A stretch of 64,000 nucleotides of DNA from Thermoplasmata archaeon. Its GTDB lineage: Archaea > Thermoplasmatota > Thermoplasmata > Lutacidiplasmatales > UBA184. The stretch lies in contig DAHUZZ010000009.1 in assembly GCA_027314915.1 (NCBI GenBank), positions 24,640-88,639 of the forward strand. The letters are read 5' to 3'. Position 1 is the stretch's first letter. Each line of letters begins with the position of its first letter. The notes beneath the pieces were generated by a model, which saw only the letters and a program-made list of their open reading frames with translations, did not search any database and was not told the origin of the DNA. Positions 15,905 to 24,074 of the stretch are shown here, in pieces. Made by a program: the position numbers and the translations under genes.

Positions 15905-17298
15905 CCGGAGCCGAGCGCGGCCCCGATCGCCGCGTCGAGGATCTCGATCGCCTCGTCGACCTCGTCGGTCTGCACGATGAGCGGCGGGATGAACCGGAGC
16001 GCGCTCTTCCCGCAGGGGAGGAGGATGAGGCCCCGGTGCCAGGATTCGTCCATGACCCGGTCGCGGAGCTTCACGTCGGGGGGGTGGTCCCGGCCCGGCG
16101 CGACGAACTCCGCCGCCACCATGAGCCCGAGCCCCCGCACGTCGCCGATGGCGGGGTACTTCTGCTGGAGCTCGCGCAGCCGGGCCATGAGGTGCTCGCC
16201 CTGCTTCCGCGCGTTCTCGATCACGTGGTCGCGCTCGAGGATGCCGATGGTCGCGAGGGAGGCGGCGCCGGCCACCAGGTTGCCCCCGAAGGTGTTCGAG
16301 TGGGCGCCGGGCACGGTGTAGTCGAGCTCCTTGCGGAAGACGATCGCCCCCATCGGGAGCCCGCCCCCGAGCGCCTTCGCGGTGGTCAGGATATCCGGCA
16401 CCACCCCGTGGTGCTCGATGGCGAACCACTTCCCGGTCCGGCCCATCCCGGCCTGGACCTCGTCGGAGATGAACAGGATCCCGTGCTCGTCGCAGATGGA
16501 CTTGATCGCCCGGTGCCAGCCCGGCGGGGGGACGACGTAGCCGCCCTCGCCCATCAGCGGTTCGGCGATGAAGGCCGCGACGTCGTCCGGCGGGATCGCG
16601 GTCTCGAAGTAGAGCTCCTTCAGGATCTTCGCGCAGTAGAGGTCGCAGCTCGGGTAGGTGAGCTTGTAGGGGCAGCGGAAGCAGTACGGGGGCGGGATGT
16701 GGTGCCCTCCGCCCGTGAACGGCTCGAACCGGCCCCGCTGGTTCGGCTTCGAGCTGGTCATCGTGAGCGCCCCCATGGTCCGGCCGTGGAACGCCCCGAG
16801 GAGCCCGATCGTGATCGGCCGGCGCCGGTTCCACCGGGCGAGCTTGAGGGCCGCCTCGACGCTCTCGGCCCCGCTGTTCACGAAGAAGACCTTCTTCGCA
16901 TGGCTCCCCGGCGTGATCTCGGTCAACTTCTGGGCGAGCCGGTTCTGGATGTCGTAGTAGTAGTCGGTCCCCGCGAAGTGCGAGAGCTTCCCGGCCTGCT
17001 CCTGGACCGCCCGGACCACCTCGGGGTGGCAGTGGCCCACCGCGAGCACGCCGACCCCGCTCGCGAAGTCGAGGAGCCGGTTGCCGTCGACGTCGGTGAT
17101 CCAGACCCCCTGGCCGCTCGCGGCGGCGATCGGCGCGCTCTTCGTGCTCGTCATCATGAGCTGCGTATCCTGCGCGACGATCCGCTGGGCGTTCGGCCCC
17201 GGGATGGGCGTCACGATCCGTACCCCGCGGCGGCCGCGGGCGCCGGGTTCGGCCGGAGGTGCCGGGGGAGGCGCCGGGGACGCGCTCGAGGTGCTCAT
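15901..17298 (-). CDS. Class III aminotransferase (4-aminobutyrate/ornithine type or archaeal amino-acid racemase)
   Basis: 465 residues. The class III core is complete: NSGAESVEAALKLAR, AFHGRTMGALTMT, FISDEVQAGMGRTG and the PLP lysine in TTAKALGGGLPMGA. The Cys-rich insert YCFRCPYKLTYPSCDLYC is characteristic of an archaeal subgroup that includes both GABA/ornithine transaminases and the broad-specificity amino-acid racemases of Thermococcales, so the reaction is ambiguous. ATG 17298 has a TTTTG element about 35 nt upstream. First gene of a coupled operon with the zinc dehydrogenase. Confidence 0.88.
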   Translation of the reverse strand: MSTSSASPAPPPAPPAEPGARGRRGVRIVTPIPGPNAQRIVAQDTQLMMTSTKSAPIAAASGQGVWITDVDGNRLLDFASGVGVLAVGHCHPEVVRAVQEQAGKLSHFAGTDYYYDIQNRLAQKLTEITPGSHAKKVFFVNSGAESVEAALKLARWNRRRPITIGLLGAFHGRTMGALTMTSSKPNQRGRFEPFTGGGHHIPPPYCFRCPYKLTYPSCDLYCAKILKELYFETAIPPDDVAAFIAEPLMGEGGYVVPPPGWHRAIKSICDEHGILFISDEVQAGMGRTGKWFAIEHHGVVPDILTTAKALGGGLPMGAIVFRKELDYTVPGAHSNTFGGNLVAGAASLATIGILERDHVIENARKQGEHLMARLRELQQKYPAIGDVRGLGLMVAAEFVAPGRDHPPDVKLRDRVMDESWHRGLILLPCGKSALRFIPPLIVQTDEVDEAIEILDAAIGAALGSG

Positions 17299-17393
17299 GG
17301 ACTCCTCGGGTGCGGAAGACCCCGGCTCATCAAAAGCGTTGGCCGGGGGTCCCGGTCCGGTCTCCGCCGGCTCCTCCGTTGGAACCGCGTTCC

Positions 17394-17398
17394 TTTAA
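17394..17398 (+). promoter_or_regulatory. Box A TTTAA
   Basis: Centred 27 nt before ATG 17423; selects that ATG over the adjacent GTG 17420. Confidence 0.55.
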
Positions 17399-17422
17399 GG
17401 CGGGGTTCGAGTCGAACGGGTG

Positions 17423-17710
17423 ATGGAGCCGCCGCCGAGCCTGCCGCCCGCCGGGACGAGCCCGGAGCCGGTGGAGGCGGACCCTCGGCTCCGGACCTCC
17501 CGGGGCGTGCTCAACGAGCTCGCCCGCGGGTTCCTTCTGGGCGTCCGGAGCCAGAACTCCGAGTCGGCGGCCCGGTTCGCCTCGCAGTTCCTCCGCGACC
17601 AGATGGGCGCGGAGACCGACCGCCCTCCACCGCGGCCCCGCACGATCCGCGGGCCGCTGCCGCGCGCCGCCGCGGACGGGCGCAGCCTGGAACCGCCGCC
17701 GCACGCCTAG
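17423..17710 (+). CDS. Small hypothetical protein
   Basis: 95 residues. A Pro-rich N-terminus, then an ordered-looking helical block (GVLNELARGFLLGVRSQNSE, SAARFASQFLRDQM) and a disordered Arg/Pro tail. No family recognised. A box A at 17394-17398 gives it a leaderless start, which supports a real gene. It ends exactly one base before the convergent aminotransferase stop. Confidence 0.5.
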   Translation: MEPPPSLPPAGTSPEPVEADPRLRTSRGVLNELARGFLLGVRSQNSESAARFASQFLRDQMGAETDRPPPRPRTIRGPLPRAAADGRSLEPPPHA

Positions 17711-18712
17711 CTAGCGAGCCGCCTTCCGCCCGGTCGCCCCGGCGAGGGCCCGGGCCCTCACCGCGAGGTAGGCGTCGAGGTCCCGGGGGAAGGAGCGTCG
17801 CGTGAGGCAGACGCGGACGCCCGTCGGATCCCCGAAGAACTCGCCGGGGATCACCAGCACGCCGGCCTGCTCGGCCGCCCGGGCCAGTCTCCGTCCCGAG
17901 AGCTTCCCGCCCGGGCGGTCGAACCAGATCGGGGCGTCCAGGGCGGGGACCCCCGGAACCCGGCGTCGCAGGGTCCGGAGGTTCGAGCGGAAGATCCCCC
18001 GGGCCTCCCGGAGGATCGGGTCGCGGGCCCGCAGCACCGCGGCCGCCTCCGCCCGGGAGGAGGCTCCGACCTGGTCCGTCAGGAGACCGGCGGTCCGGCC
18101 GAACCCCTCCGCGTCCTCGGGCGGCGCGAGGACGAAGCCGAACCGCACGTCGTCGGCGCCGTAGGCCTTGGTCAGGGTCCCGATCGTCCAGCGGCCCGGG
18201 AGCCCCAAGGCGGCGCCGGAACGCGCGGCCGAGAACTCGCGGAAGGTCTCGTCCACGACGGTGATGGGGGGCCCGGTCTCCGTCCCGGCTCGGGGGGTCG
18301 CCCGCCCGGTCGGGTTGTTGGGGTCGGAGCGGGCGGCGAGGTCCGCTCCGTCGACCGTCTCGGTGACCGTCATGCCGGCGAAGACGGCGAGATCGCGGAT
18401 GGGGGGATACTCCGGCCGCGGGATGCTCACCCGGGGGCGCCGGCCCAGGCGGCGGCGCAGCGCGCGCCCCAGGTGCAGGAGGACCAGCGCGTCCCCCTCG
18501 GAGGCACCGTGGGTGAGGAAGATGCGGTCGGGCTCCACCCGGTGCGCCTCGGCCACGAGCCCCACGAGCTCCTCCTCGGAGGCGGGAGGGGCGTTCCGGA
18601 GCGCGCGGCGCAGGGAGCGCAGCTCCCCCCGCATGCCGCTCGCGGAGAGGTGGTGGGGCAGCGAGGCCCGGTCGTCGATGTAGTCGGCGAGCGGGAACCG
18701 GGCGCGGGCCAC
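17711..18712 (-). CDS. Class I/II PLP aminotransferase (histidinol-phosphate/aspartate aminotransferase-like)
   Basis: 333 residues, rather short for the family. Fold type I marks are visible: IFLTHGASEGDALVLLHLG (cofactor loop), RPEYPPI, SDPNNPTGR (conserved Asn), VVDETFREFS (Asp) and LTKAYGADDVRFGF with the PLP lysine and the phosphate-contacting Arg. The C-terminus has VRVCLTRRSFPRDLDAYL with the substrate-carboxylate Arg. GTG 18712 is preceded by an AAATAC element centred 25 nt upstream. Substrate unknown; the small size and divergent N-terminus leave the assignment at class level. Confidence 0.8.
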   Translation of the reverse strand: MARARFPLADYIDDRASLPHHLSASGMRGELRSLRRALRNAPPASEEELVGLVAEAHRVEPDRIFLTHGASEGDALVLLHLGRALRRRLGRRPRVSIPRPEYPPIRDLAVFAGMTVTETVDGADLAARSDPNNPTGRATPRAGTETGPPITVVDETFREFSAARSGAALGLPGRWTIGTLTKAYGADDVRFGFVLAPPEDAEGFGRTAGLLTDQVGASSRAEAAAVLRARDPILREARGIFRSNLRTLRRRVPGVPALDAPIWFDRPGGKLSGRRLARAAEQAGVLVIPGEFFGDPTGVRVCLTRRSFPRDLDAYLAVRARALAGATGRKAAR

Positions 18713-18733
18713 GCGGGGCGAGCGGACGGCCGG

Positions 18734-18739
18734 GTATTT
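18734..18739 (-). promoter_or_regulatory. Box A-like AAATAC
   Basis: Centred about 25 nt before GTG 18712 on the minus strand. Confidence 0.5.
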
Positions 18740-18792
18740 CTGCGCTCCGCCGCCCCGGCGTCCTCCACCGCTTCCGATGGAGGCCAGCGGGC

Positions 18793-18796
18793 TTTT
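18793..18796 (+). promoter_or_regulatory. Box A-like TTTT
   Basis: Centred 26 nt before GTG 18820; supports a leaderless GTG start for the HNH gene. Confidence 0.4.
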
Positions 18797-18819
18797 CCTC
18801 CCGCCGGTACGCTCCCCTC

Positions 18820-19290
18820 GTGAGCACGGCCCCGCCCGATGGGTCGATCCCCCGCGCGCCGACCGGACGCGTGGTGGCCGATTCGGTGGGGTGGTTCACC
18901 GCCGGACGGGCCCGCAAGCGCGCCGCCCGCGAGCTCGGACGCTGCGTCGAGTGCTTCGGACCGCTCCCCAGCCCCCGGGCCCAGTACTGCAGCCGCGCCT
19001 GCCGGTGGAGGTTCCACGGGAGGTACTTCTGGGACGCCGCCCGGACGGTCGTGTTCCGCCGGGACCGGTACACCTGCCGCCACTGCGGGCGACGCTACCC
19101 CCGGCGCCATCTCGAGGTGGACCACGTGCTCGAGATCGCCGCCGGGGGCGCCGCGCTGGACTACGCGAACCTGCAGACCCTCTGCAAGCCCTGCCATCGC
19201 GCGAAGACCTCGAGCTTCCTGCGGGGCCGCCCGAGGCGGGCCGGGGCCCGGCTGCCCGAGGACGACGCCCCGGAGTGGTTCCCGAGCTGA
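18820..19290 (+). CDS. HNH endonuclease with N-terminal Cys motif
   Basis: 156 residues. The C-terminal half is a classic HNH domain: CRHCGRRYP, LEVDHVLEIAAGG, LDYANLQTLCKPCHRAKT, giving the two CxxC zinc knuckles and the catalytic His-Asn-His. An additional CVECFGPL ... CSRACRWRFHG segment before it forms a second Cys-rich knuckle. No partner restriction or phage gene is adjacent, so this is a stand-alone nuclease of unknown target. The GTG at 18820 is supported by a T-rich box 26 nt upstream. The domain call is firm. Confidence 0.9.
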   Translation: MSTAPPDGSIPRAPTGRVVADSVGWFTAGRARKRAARELGRCVECFGPLPSPRAQYCSRACRWRFHGRYFWDAARTVVFRRDRYTCRHCGRRYPRRHLEVDHVLEIAAGGAALDYANLQTLCKPCHRAKTSSFLRGRPRRAGARLPEDDAPEWFPS

Positions 19291-19322
19291 ACCCTCCCGC
19301 ACCGGCAGGGAGCGGGCGAGGG

Positions 19323-19329
19323 ATTTGAA
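19323..19329 (+). promoter_or_regulatory. Box A-like ATTTGAA
   Basis: Centred 26 nt before GTG 19352; it defines the start of the universal stress protein gene. Confidence 0.55.
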
Positions 19330-19351
19330 CCGGGGCGTGCTGGCCGCGGCC

Positions 19352-19804
19352 GTGTTCGCCCGGATCGTGGTCTGCGTCGATGCCCGGCCTCCCGGGCTCA
19401 AGGCGCTCCGGGCCGCGTTCGAGACCGCCGCCCAGTTCGGCGCATCGCTCGCGATCGTCACGGTCCTACCTCCGGCGGGACCGGACGGATCGTCCGCCCT
19501 CGAGCGGCTGATCCCGGTGGACCCGGAGGGCCGATCGATCCACCACCTCATGGAGGACGCCCAGGACGAGGCGATGCGACGGGGGATCGCGAAGACGGAA
19601 CTCGTCTACCTCCGGGGCACGGCCCCGGCCGAGGCGATCCTCGCCTACCTCCGCCCCGCGCCGCCCGATCTCGTGGTGGTGGGGACGAGGGGGCTCTCCC
19701 GCGGGAGCCGGTTCCTCCTCGGGAGCGTGTCGAGCCGGCTCGTGACCGAGGCGCCCTGCCCGGTGATGGTGGTCCGCGACGTGAAACGAGCCCGGAAAGC
19801 GTAG
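19352..19804 (+). CDS. Universal stress protein (UspA family)
   Basis: 150 residues from GTG 19352, which gives the expected family N-terminus FARIVVCVDARPPG with the ATP-site Asp. The C-terminal ATP-binding loop is VVVGTRGLSRGSRFLLGSVS followed by SRLVTEAPCPVMVV, matching the G-x2-G-x9-G-(S/T) pattern of ATP-binding Usp proteins. Other in-frame starts (TTG 19325, GTG 19337) are upstream, but the box A at 19323-19329 points to 19352. Monocistronic; general stress role assumed from the family. Confidence 0.9.
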   Translation: MFARIVVCVDARPPGLKALRAAFETAAQFGASLAIVTVLPPAGPDGSSALERLIPVDPEGRSIHHLMEDAQDEAMRRGIAKTELVYLRGTAPAEAILAYLRPAPPDLVVVGTRGLSRGSRFLLGSVSSRLVTEAPCPVMVVRDVKRARKA

Positions 19805-19923
19805 CCGCACCGCGGTGGGACCGTCCCGGGCGGGGCGGGCCGGATCGCCTCGCCCCGGTCGGTCGCCCCGGTCCGGGGGCACGCTGATTCCTCGCCCCCG
19901 CTCGGCCCCGGGCTCGGGGCGAA

Positions 19924-19930
19924 CTAAATA
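19924..19930 (+). promoter_or_regulatory. Box A CTAAATA
   Basis: Centred 30 nt before ATG 19957. Confidence 0.55.
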
Positions 19931-19956
19931 CCGCGCGCCGCGTCGCCGCGGGAACA

Positions 19957-20883
19957 ATGGAGGGGCCCCGGGCTACCACCATGCGCGTCCTCGTGATCGG
20001 CGCCTCCGGCTTCCTCGGGACGAGCGTCGTCGCGGCGCTCGCCGGCGCCGGGGTGGAGGTCCGGGGCATGGTCCGGAGCACGGCGGCGGCCGGGACGGTC
20101 CGCCGGTCGGGCGGCCGTGACGTCACCGGGGATGTCCTCGATCTCCCCTCGATCGTGAGCGCCTCGACGGAGTGCGATGCCATCGTCCACCTGGCCACGG
20201 ATGGGGATCTGAGCCGGGCCGAACGGGTCCGGGTGGAGGGGGCCCGGAACGTCGTGCTCGCCGCGCGGGCGAACGGGGTACGAAGGATCCTCATCGGCTC
20301 CGGCTACTGGGTCTACGCGAGCCAGCCCGGACCCATCGATGAGCGGTCGCCGGTGGAGCCCCGCGGGGAGTCGGAGATCAACTACGAGGCCGAGCGGGTG
20401 GGGCTCGAGGCGAGCGCCCTCGACGAGCTCGACGTCCTGGTGGCCCGCCCGGGGATGGTCTACGGTGACGGGGCCTGGTTCCGGCCCATGGTCGAGGAGA
20501 TCCGGGCCGGCCGCTACCGCGTGATCGGCGACGGCCGCAACCAGTGGTCGTTCGTGTCGTGGCGGGATTGCGGGACCGCGTTCGCCGAGATCCTCCGCCG
20601 GGGCACGCCGGGCGAGGTGTACAACGTCGTGGACGGCCACCCGGCGCCCTGGGGCGAGTTCACCAGCTTCGTGGCCGACCAGGTGGGCGCCCCGCGCCCG
20701 CCGAAGATCACCTTCCAGGACGGACGGATCGAGCACGGTCCGGACGTCGCGCACCACCTCGTCGCCAACCGCGCGCTCGGTTGCGCGAAGCTCTCCTCGC
20801 TCGGTTGGCATCCCAGGGACCGCGAGTACCGGACGGCGCTACCGGCCCTGCTGGCGACGATGGACCCCCCTCGCTCGGAGTAG
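19957..20883 (+). CDS. NAD-dependent epimerase/dehydratase (extended SDR)
   Basis: 308 residues from ATG 19957; a second ATG at 19981 starts right at the Rossmann fold. MRVLVIGASGFLGTSVVAAL is the GxxGxxG cofactor site, TGDVLDLPSI and IVHLATDG follow, and INYEAERVGLEA matches the YxxxK position imperfectly: the usual Lys is replaced (YEAER). GMVYGDGAWFRP and SFVSWRDCGTAF fit nucleotide-sugar epimerases or atypical SDRs. The missing YxxxK Lys suggests an atypical SDR that binds NAD(P) but may not catalyse classical chemistry. Box A 30 nt upstream of 19957. Confidence 0.82.
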   Translation: MEGPRATTMRVLVIGASGFLGTSVVAALAGAGVEVRGMVRSTAAAGTVRRSGGRDVTGDVLDLPSIVSASTECDAIVHLATDGDLSRAERVRVEGARNVVLAARANGVRRILIGSGYWVYASQPGPIDERSPVEPRGESEINYEAERVGLEASALDELDVLVARPGMVYGDGAWFRPMVEEIRAGRYRVIGDGRNQWSFVSWRDCGTAFAEILRRGTPGEVYNVVDGHPAPWGEFTSFVADQVGAPRPPKITFQDGRIEHGPDVAHHLVANRALGCAKLSSLGWHPRDREYRTALPALLATMDPPRSE

Positions 20884-20939
20884 CCCCCTCGGGCCCGCTC
20901 GACGCCGGGCCGGGCGGGGGGCGTCCGCCCGCCCGAGCC

Positions 20940-21551
20940 TCAGTGGCGGGAGGCGCTCGGCCAAACGGCGCGCAACAGGTCGTGCGTCGTCACGATGCCG
21001 ACCAGGTGGTTCTTCTGGACCACGGGGAGCCGGTGGATCTGGTTCTCGGTCATGACCTCCATGGCCAGTTCCAGCGGAGCGTCGGAGTGGATCGTGAACG
21101 GGGGGCGGGACATCGCCTCGGAGACCTTGGTCTCCCGGATCCGCCGGCGGAGTCCGCCGAAGTCGGGCGCCGGCTCGAGATCCGGCTCGACCAGCAGGGC
21201 ATCCAGCATCCCCTCCGTCCCGGCCCGGCTGCCGGGGAACTCGAAGACGCGGGCGATGTCCCGCTCGCTGACGACCCCGTTGAGGTCGCCCCGGGCGTCC
21301 ACGACGGGCAGGCCGGCGACCCGGTTCGATCGCATGAGGACGGCGGCATCGTAGAGGGTGGCGGTCGGCCCCACGCTCACCGGTTCCCGGGTCATGACGT
21401 CGGCGACCGTGACGTTGTAGGCGAGAGCGGGGGACGACCCGGAGGCCGAAGCGGCCCGGGTCCGCCGGGACCGCGCGGCGTGCGGCCGGGCCCTCCGCTT
21501 CGCCGGTCGGACCGTGCGCGATCTCCTCGGGGCCGCTCGGTTCGGGCTCAT
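20940..21551 (-). CDS. Tandem CBS-domain protein
   Basis: 203 residues. After a basic, probably disordered N-terminus (about 45 residues rich in Arg/Ala/Pro) come two CBS domains: VADVMTREPVSVGPTATLYD with GVVSERDIARVF, and VSEAMSRPPFTIHSDAPLEL with GIVTTHDLLRAVW. The pair forms a Bateman module that binds adenosine ligands. ATG 21551 is preferred over GTG 21563 because a CTTATC box A (21576-21581) is centred 27 nt upstream. The Arg-rich N-terminus could contact nucleic acid. Stand-alone gene. Confidence 0.88.
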   Translation of the reverse strand: MSPNRAAPRRSRTVRPAKRRARPHAARSRRTRAASASGSSPALAYNVTVADVMTREPVSVGPTATLYDAAVLMRSNRVAGLPVVDARGDLNGVVSERDIARVFEFPGSRAGTEGMLDALLVEPDLEPAPDFGGLRRRIRETKVSEAMSRPPFTIHSDAPLELAMEVMTENQIHRLPVVQKNHLVGIVTTHDLLRAVWPSASRH

Positions 21552-21575
21552 GGACCGTGGCACCGGACCTCGGCG

Positions 21576-21581
21576 GATAAG
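21576..21581 (-). promoter_or_regulatory. Box A-like CTTATC
   Basis: Centred 27 nt before ATG 21551 on the minus strand. Confidence 0.5.
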
Positions 21582-21754
21582 GGGCCCGTGCTGCGCGGTT
21601 GACGGGCGCCGGTCCCGTGGCGGTCCGCCGAGCGCCGCCCGTCCACCTCCTCCGACCGACCCCGAGGTACAAATAGGTCGACCCGCCCCCTTCTTAGCGG
21701 AGCGCCGGGCGCCGGGGGTCTCCGGATCGCACGGTCGCTCGAGGTGGACGACCC

Positions 21755-22504
21755 ATGGCCGGAGTTCCGACCAACATCGAGTGGGAGGGCCGCGGGCTCC
21801 GCCGGCTGACGATCGGCGCGGGCCTCGGTCTCGGGGGCGGCCTTGCGGCGATCGTCCTGCCCGCCGCCTTCCTCTACCTCGCCGCGTACAACCCGGGCGG
21901 CTTCTTCGGGTTCACGACGCAGCTCATCCAGACGATCTCGATCCTCGTGCTCGCGGGCGCGCTCCTGTTCATCTTCTCGCTCATCCTCTATCGGAGCTCC
22001 TTCTGGTCGTTCCGGCGCGTCGAACCCCGGTTCTCCATCGCCGCCGCGCTCTGCCTCGTCGGCACGGTCGGGTTCCTGCTCATCGTCGTGGGCGCCGTGC
22101 TGCTCGTCTACCAGTCCTCGGGCGTGACCGGCTGCCTCCACGGCCGCCCGACGCAGGCGCTCAACTGCCTGAGGAGCGCGCAGCCGCTCGGATCGTACAC
22201 CACGCTCGTGGGCTTCGTGCTCGGGTGGCTCGGGGGACTGGGAATCGTCCTCGGGCTCGTGCTCTCGGGGCTCCGGTACCACCGGGGCTGGATCTACGGG
22301 GGCGCGATCCTCTACGGGCTCCTGCTTCTGGTCCTGATCGGGCCGTTCCTCACGGCCCTCGTGAGCGTCCCGTACGCGACCGACTTCCTCCTGCTGGCCC
22401 CGCTCCTCGTCCTGTTCGCGCCGGCGGCGGTCTTTGCCGGCGCCGGGCGGGCCCTGGCGGCCGTCCGTCGACCCCTCCCGCCCGGCTCCGGCCCCCCGCG
22501 GTAG
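21755..22504 (+). CDS. Polytopic membrane protein, six predicted TM helices
   Basis: 249 residues. Six hydrophobic helices around residues 20-44, 58-78, 91-117, 150-172, 180-200 and 207-228; a loop between helices 3 and 4 carries two Cys residues (GCLHGRP, LNCLRS) that could form an extracellular disulfide. The general layout recalls archaeal DUF973-type proteins but I cannot confirm the family. ATG 21755 has GAGGTG 10 nt upstream; a TACAAATA element at 21667-21674 would give a leader of about 60 nt, unlike most genes here. Confidence 0.65.
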   Translation: MAGVPTNIEWEGRGLRRLTIGAGLGLGGGLAAIVLPAAFLYLAAYNPGGFFGFTTQLIQTISILVLAGALLFIFSLILYRSSFWSFRRVEPRFSIAAALCLVGTVGFLLIVVGAVLLVYQSSGVTGCLHGRPTQALNCLRSAQPLGSYTTLVGFVLGWLGGLGIVLGLVLSGLRYHRGWIYGGAILYGLLLLVLIGPFLTALVSVPYATDFLLLAPLLVLFAPAAVFAGAGRALAAVRRPLPPGSGPPR

Positions 22505-23025
22505 GTCCCCCGGCTCCGCCCCTTCGGGCCGAGGACCCACGAGTGGGAGGGGGAACTCCTCCGGACCCCGACCGACCTTGCCTCCTCTACCCCCGAGGGT
22601 CGACCCTTGCGAGCGCGTTCCATCGTCCCAGGGGTCGGGCGGCGGACGGCCCGGGGTACCGTGGGGACGACCGTGGTGGGGCGAGGGATCGCCCGCGACC
22701 AGTTCGGCGGGGACCCGATCGAGACGGCTCTTGCCCTGGCCAAGGAACTGACGGTAGCGGCGGTCGTCCCTTCGTCCGAAGCCCCGACGCGGCCGCGGGG
22801 CGTCGGTCGTTTTCGGGCGCGAGCGCTCGGGTCGCTTCGCGGCCGTTCGGCCGCCTCCGCGGTGAGCTGGCGGCCCACCGTTCCCCGCGGAGCGCCTCCT
22901 TCGCATCGCATCGCCACGGGAAACCACCGTTGCACGAGACTCATCGGATCGTCCGGAAGGCGAGTTCCCGGTCCCACTCGAGGGCCACTCAACGGTTATC
23001 CCGCCGGGCCGGCTGCCGGGGTGCG
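22505..23025. other. 521-nt stretch without a confident gene
   Basis: A plus-strand frame from 22607 reads plausibly for about 40 residues (GTTVVGRGIARDQFGGDPIE, then ALALAKELTVAAVV) but has no start signal and dissolves into low-complexity residues. It may be a gene remnant. A GTTATC element at 22995-23000 serves the next gene. Nothing else is supported. Confidence 0.35.
22995..23000 (+). promoter_or_regulatory. Box A-like GTTATC
   Basis: Centred 28 nt before ATG 23026. Confidence 0.5.
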
Positions 23026-23598
23026 ATGACGACCTCGCGCCGATTCTGCCGCTTCAATCCGGACCCGGCCTACTCGATCGCCATCCGGGAGCTCCCGGCC
23101 GACGGGTTCTGCCTGAGCGCCTTCCTCCTGCTGACCTCCCCCGAACATCCGGGGGCCGTGCTCCTCGGCCATGCCGACCCGTCCGCGAACTGGGAGGAGG
23201 TGGGGGCGCTCGACCCGGGGCAGGTCGCCCACCTCCAGGACCGCTGGATGCTGCCGAGCTCGCAGCTCATCCTCGGGGAGTCGCCCGTCCAGGCCGCCGC
23301 GCGGATCGCCTCGGAGCAGCTCGACCTCGGGAGCCTCCCCCTCGAGGGGCCCACGGTCTACTCCGAGGTCTACGGGTCGGCCCGGCGTCCGGAGCTCACC
23401 CAGCACTGGGACCTCCACTTCGTCTTCCGGGGCCGCTGGCCCGAGGGACGCCCGGTCCGCGCGCGGGCCTGGCGGGAGCTCGCGTGGGTCGACGCCGAGA
23501 CGACCCCGGGCGCCCAGTTCGCCCGCGGCCACCAGGACGTCCTGAGCCTGGCCGGCCTGAGAGGGCCGGGCGGACCGGGCGGGCGGGCACAGGCATAA
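23026..23598 (+). CDS. Divergent NUDIX-like protein
   Basis: 190 residues. The overall order of strands recalls NUDIX hydrolases: a first sheet (FLLLTSPEHPGAVLLGHA), a helix following GESPVQAAARIASEQLDL, then HWDLHFVFRGRWPEG and ELAWVDAET. The segment aligns with the NUDIX box GX5EX7REUXEEXGU, but RE and EE are replaced (RIASEQ), so most metal ligands are gone. Catalysis is therefore doubtful; a ligand-binding role is possible. ATG 23026 is supported by a GTTATC box 28 nt upstream. It is followed 25 nt later by an SRPBCC protein. Confidence 0.5.
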   Translation: MTTSRRFCRFNPDPAYSIAIRELPADGFCLSAFLLLTSPEHPGAVLLGHADPSANWEEVGALDPGQVAHLQDRWMLPSSQLILGESPVQAAARIASEQLDLGSLPLEGPTVYSEVYGSARRPELTQHWDLHFVFRGRWPEGRPVRARAWRELAWVDAETTPGAQFARGHQDVLSLAGLRGPGGPGGRAQA

Positions 23599-23599
23599 G
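23594..23599 (+). promoter_or_regulatory. Box A-like CATAAG
   Basis: Centred 27 nt before GTG 23624; it overlaps the stop region of the upstream gene. Confidence 0.5.
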
Positions 23600-23623
23600 C
23601 CGACCGCGCCGCTCCGGGGAGCC

Positions 23624-24055
23624 GTGGTGTTCCTCCGCGACGACGACGGGACCTTCGACGCCCCCGTGGAGGCCGTCTGGCGGTTCCTCGGGGACGGGCC
23701 GCGGCACTCCGAGGCGCACCGGCACACGGAGGTCGTGCGGGAGCTCCAGAGCGACCACGAGGGCACCTACTCGTGGGTCCAGCCGTTCGACGGGCACCCC
23801 ACCCGGTTCACGATGCACTGGCGCTCCTTCGCGCCGCTCGGCATCGTCTACGAGGTGCGGGTGGGACCGTTCGAGGGCTCGCGCTTCTTCCTGTACTACG
23901 CGCCGGTGGGCGAGAGGACCCGGGTGGCGATCGTGGGCGAGTTCGAGTCGCCCTCCCTCGCGGGGGCCGAGCTCGAGGACGCGGTGCGGCGGTTCTTCGC
24001 GCTCGAGTTCGAGCAGGACCGGGCCGCGATCGAGTCGGGGAAGCGGGGTCGTTAG
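23624..24055 (+). CDS. SRPBCC-fold (START-like) protein
   Basis: 143 residues. FDAPVEAVWRFLGDG is the opening strand and helix typical of SRPBCC/polyketide-cyclase-like proteins; the middle strands (TRFTMHWRSFAPLGIVYEVR) and the long C-terminal helix (AGAELEDAVRRFFALEFEQD) complete the helix-grip fold. Such proteins bind hydrophobic ligands; the ligand is unknown. GTG 23624 is fixed by a box A 27 nt upstream, so it has its own promoter despite the short gap to the NUDIX-like gene. Confidence 0.78.
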   Translation: MVFLRDDDGTFDAPVEAVWRFLGDGPRHSEAHRHTEVVRELQSDHEGTYSWVQPFDGHPTRFTMHWRSFAPLGIVYEVRVGPFEGSRFFLYYAPVGERTRVAIVGEFESPSLAGAELEDAVRRFFALEFEQDRAAIESGKRGR

Positions 24056-24074
24056 GCCCGCAGCGGGATCCGGT

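Noticed and set aside
17401..17415. GGGGTTCGAGTC resembling a T-arm
   Set aside because: Stem pairing fails after the first base pair and the sequence lies between a box A and its ATG.
19319..19330. GGGATTTGAACC resembling a minus-strand tRNA T-loop
   Set aside because: The stem does not pair and no tRNA body is present; it is explained as the box A of the universal stress protein gene.
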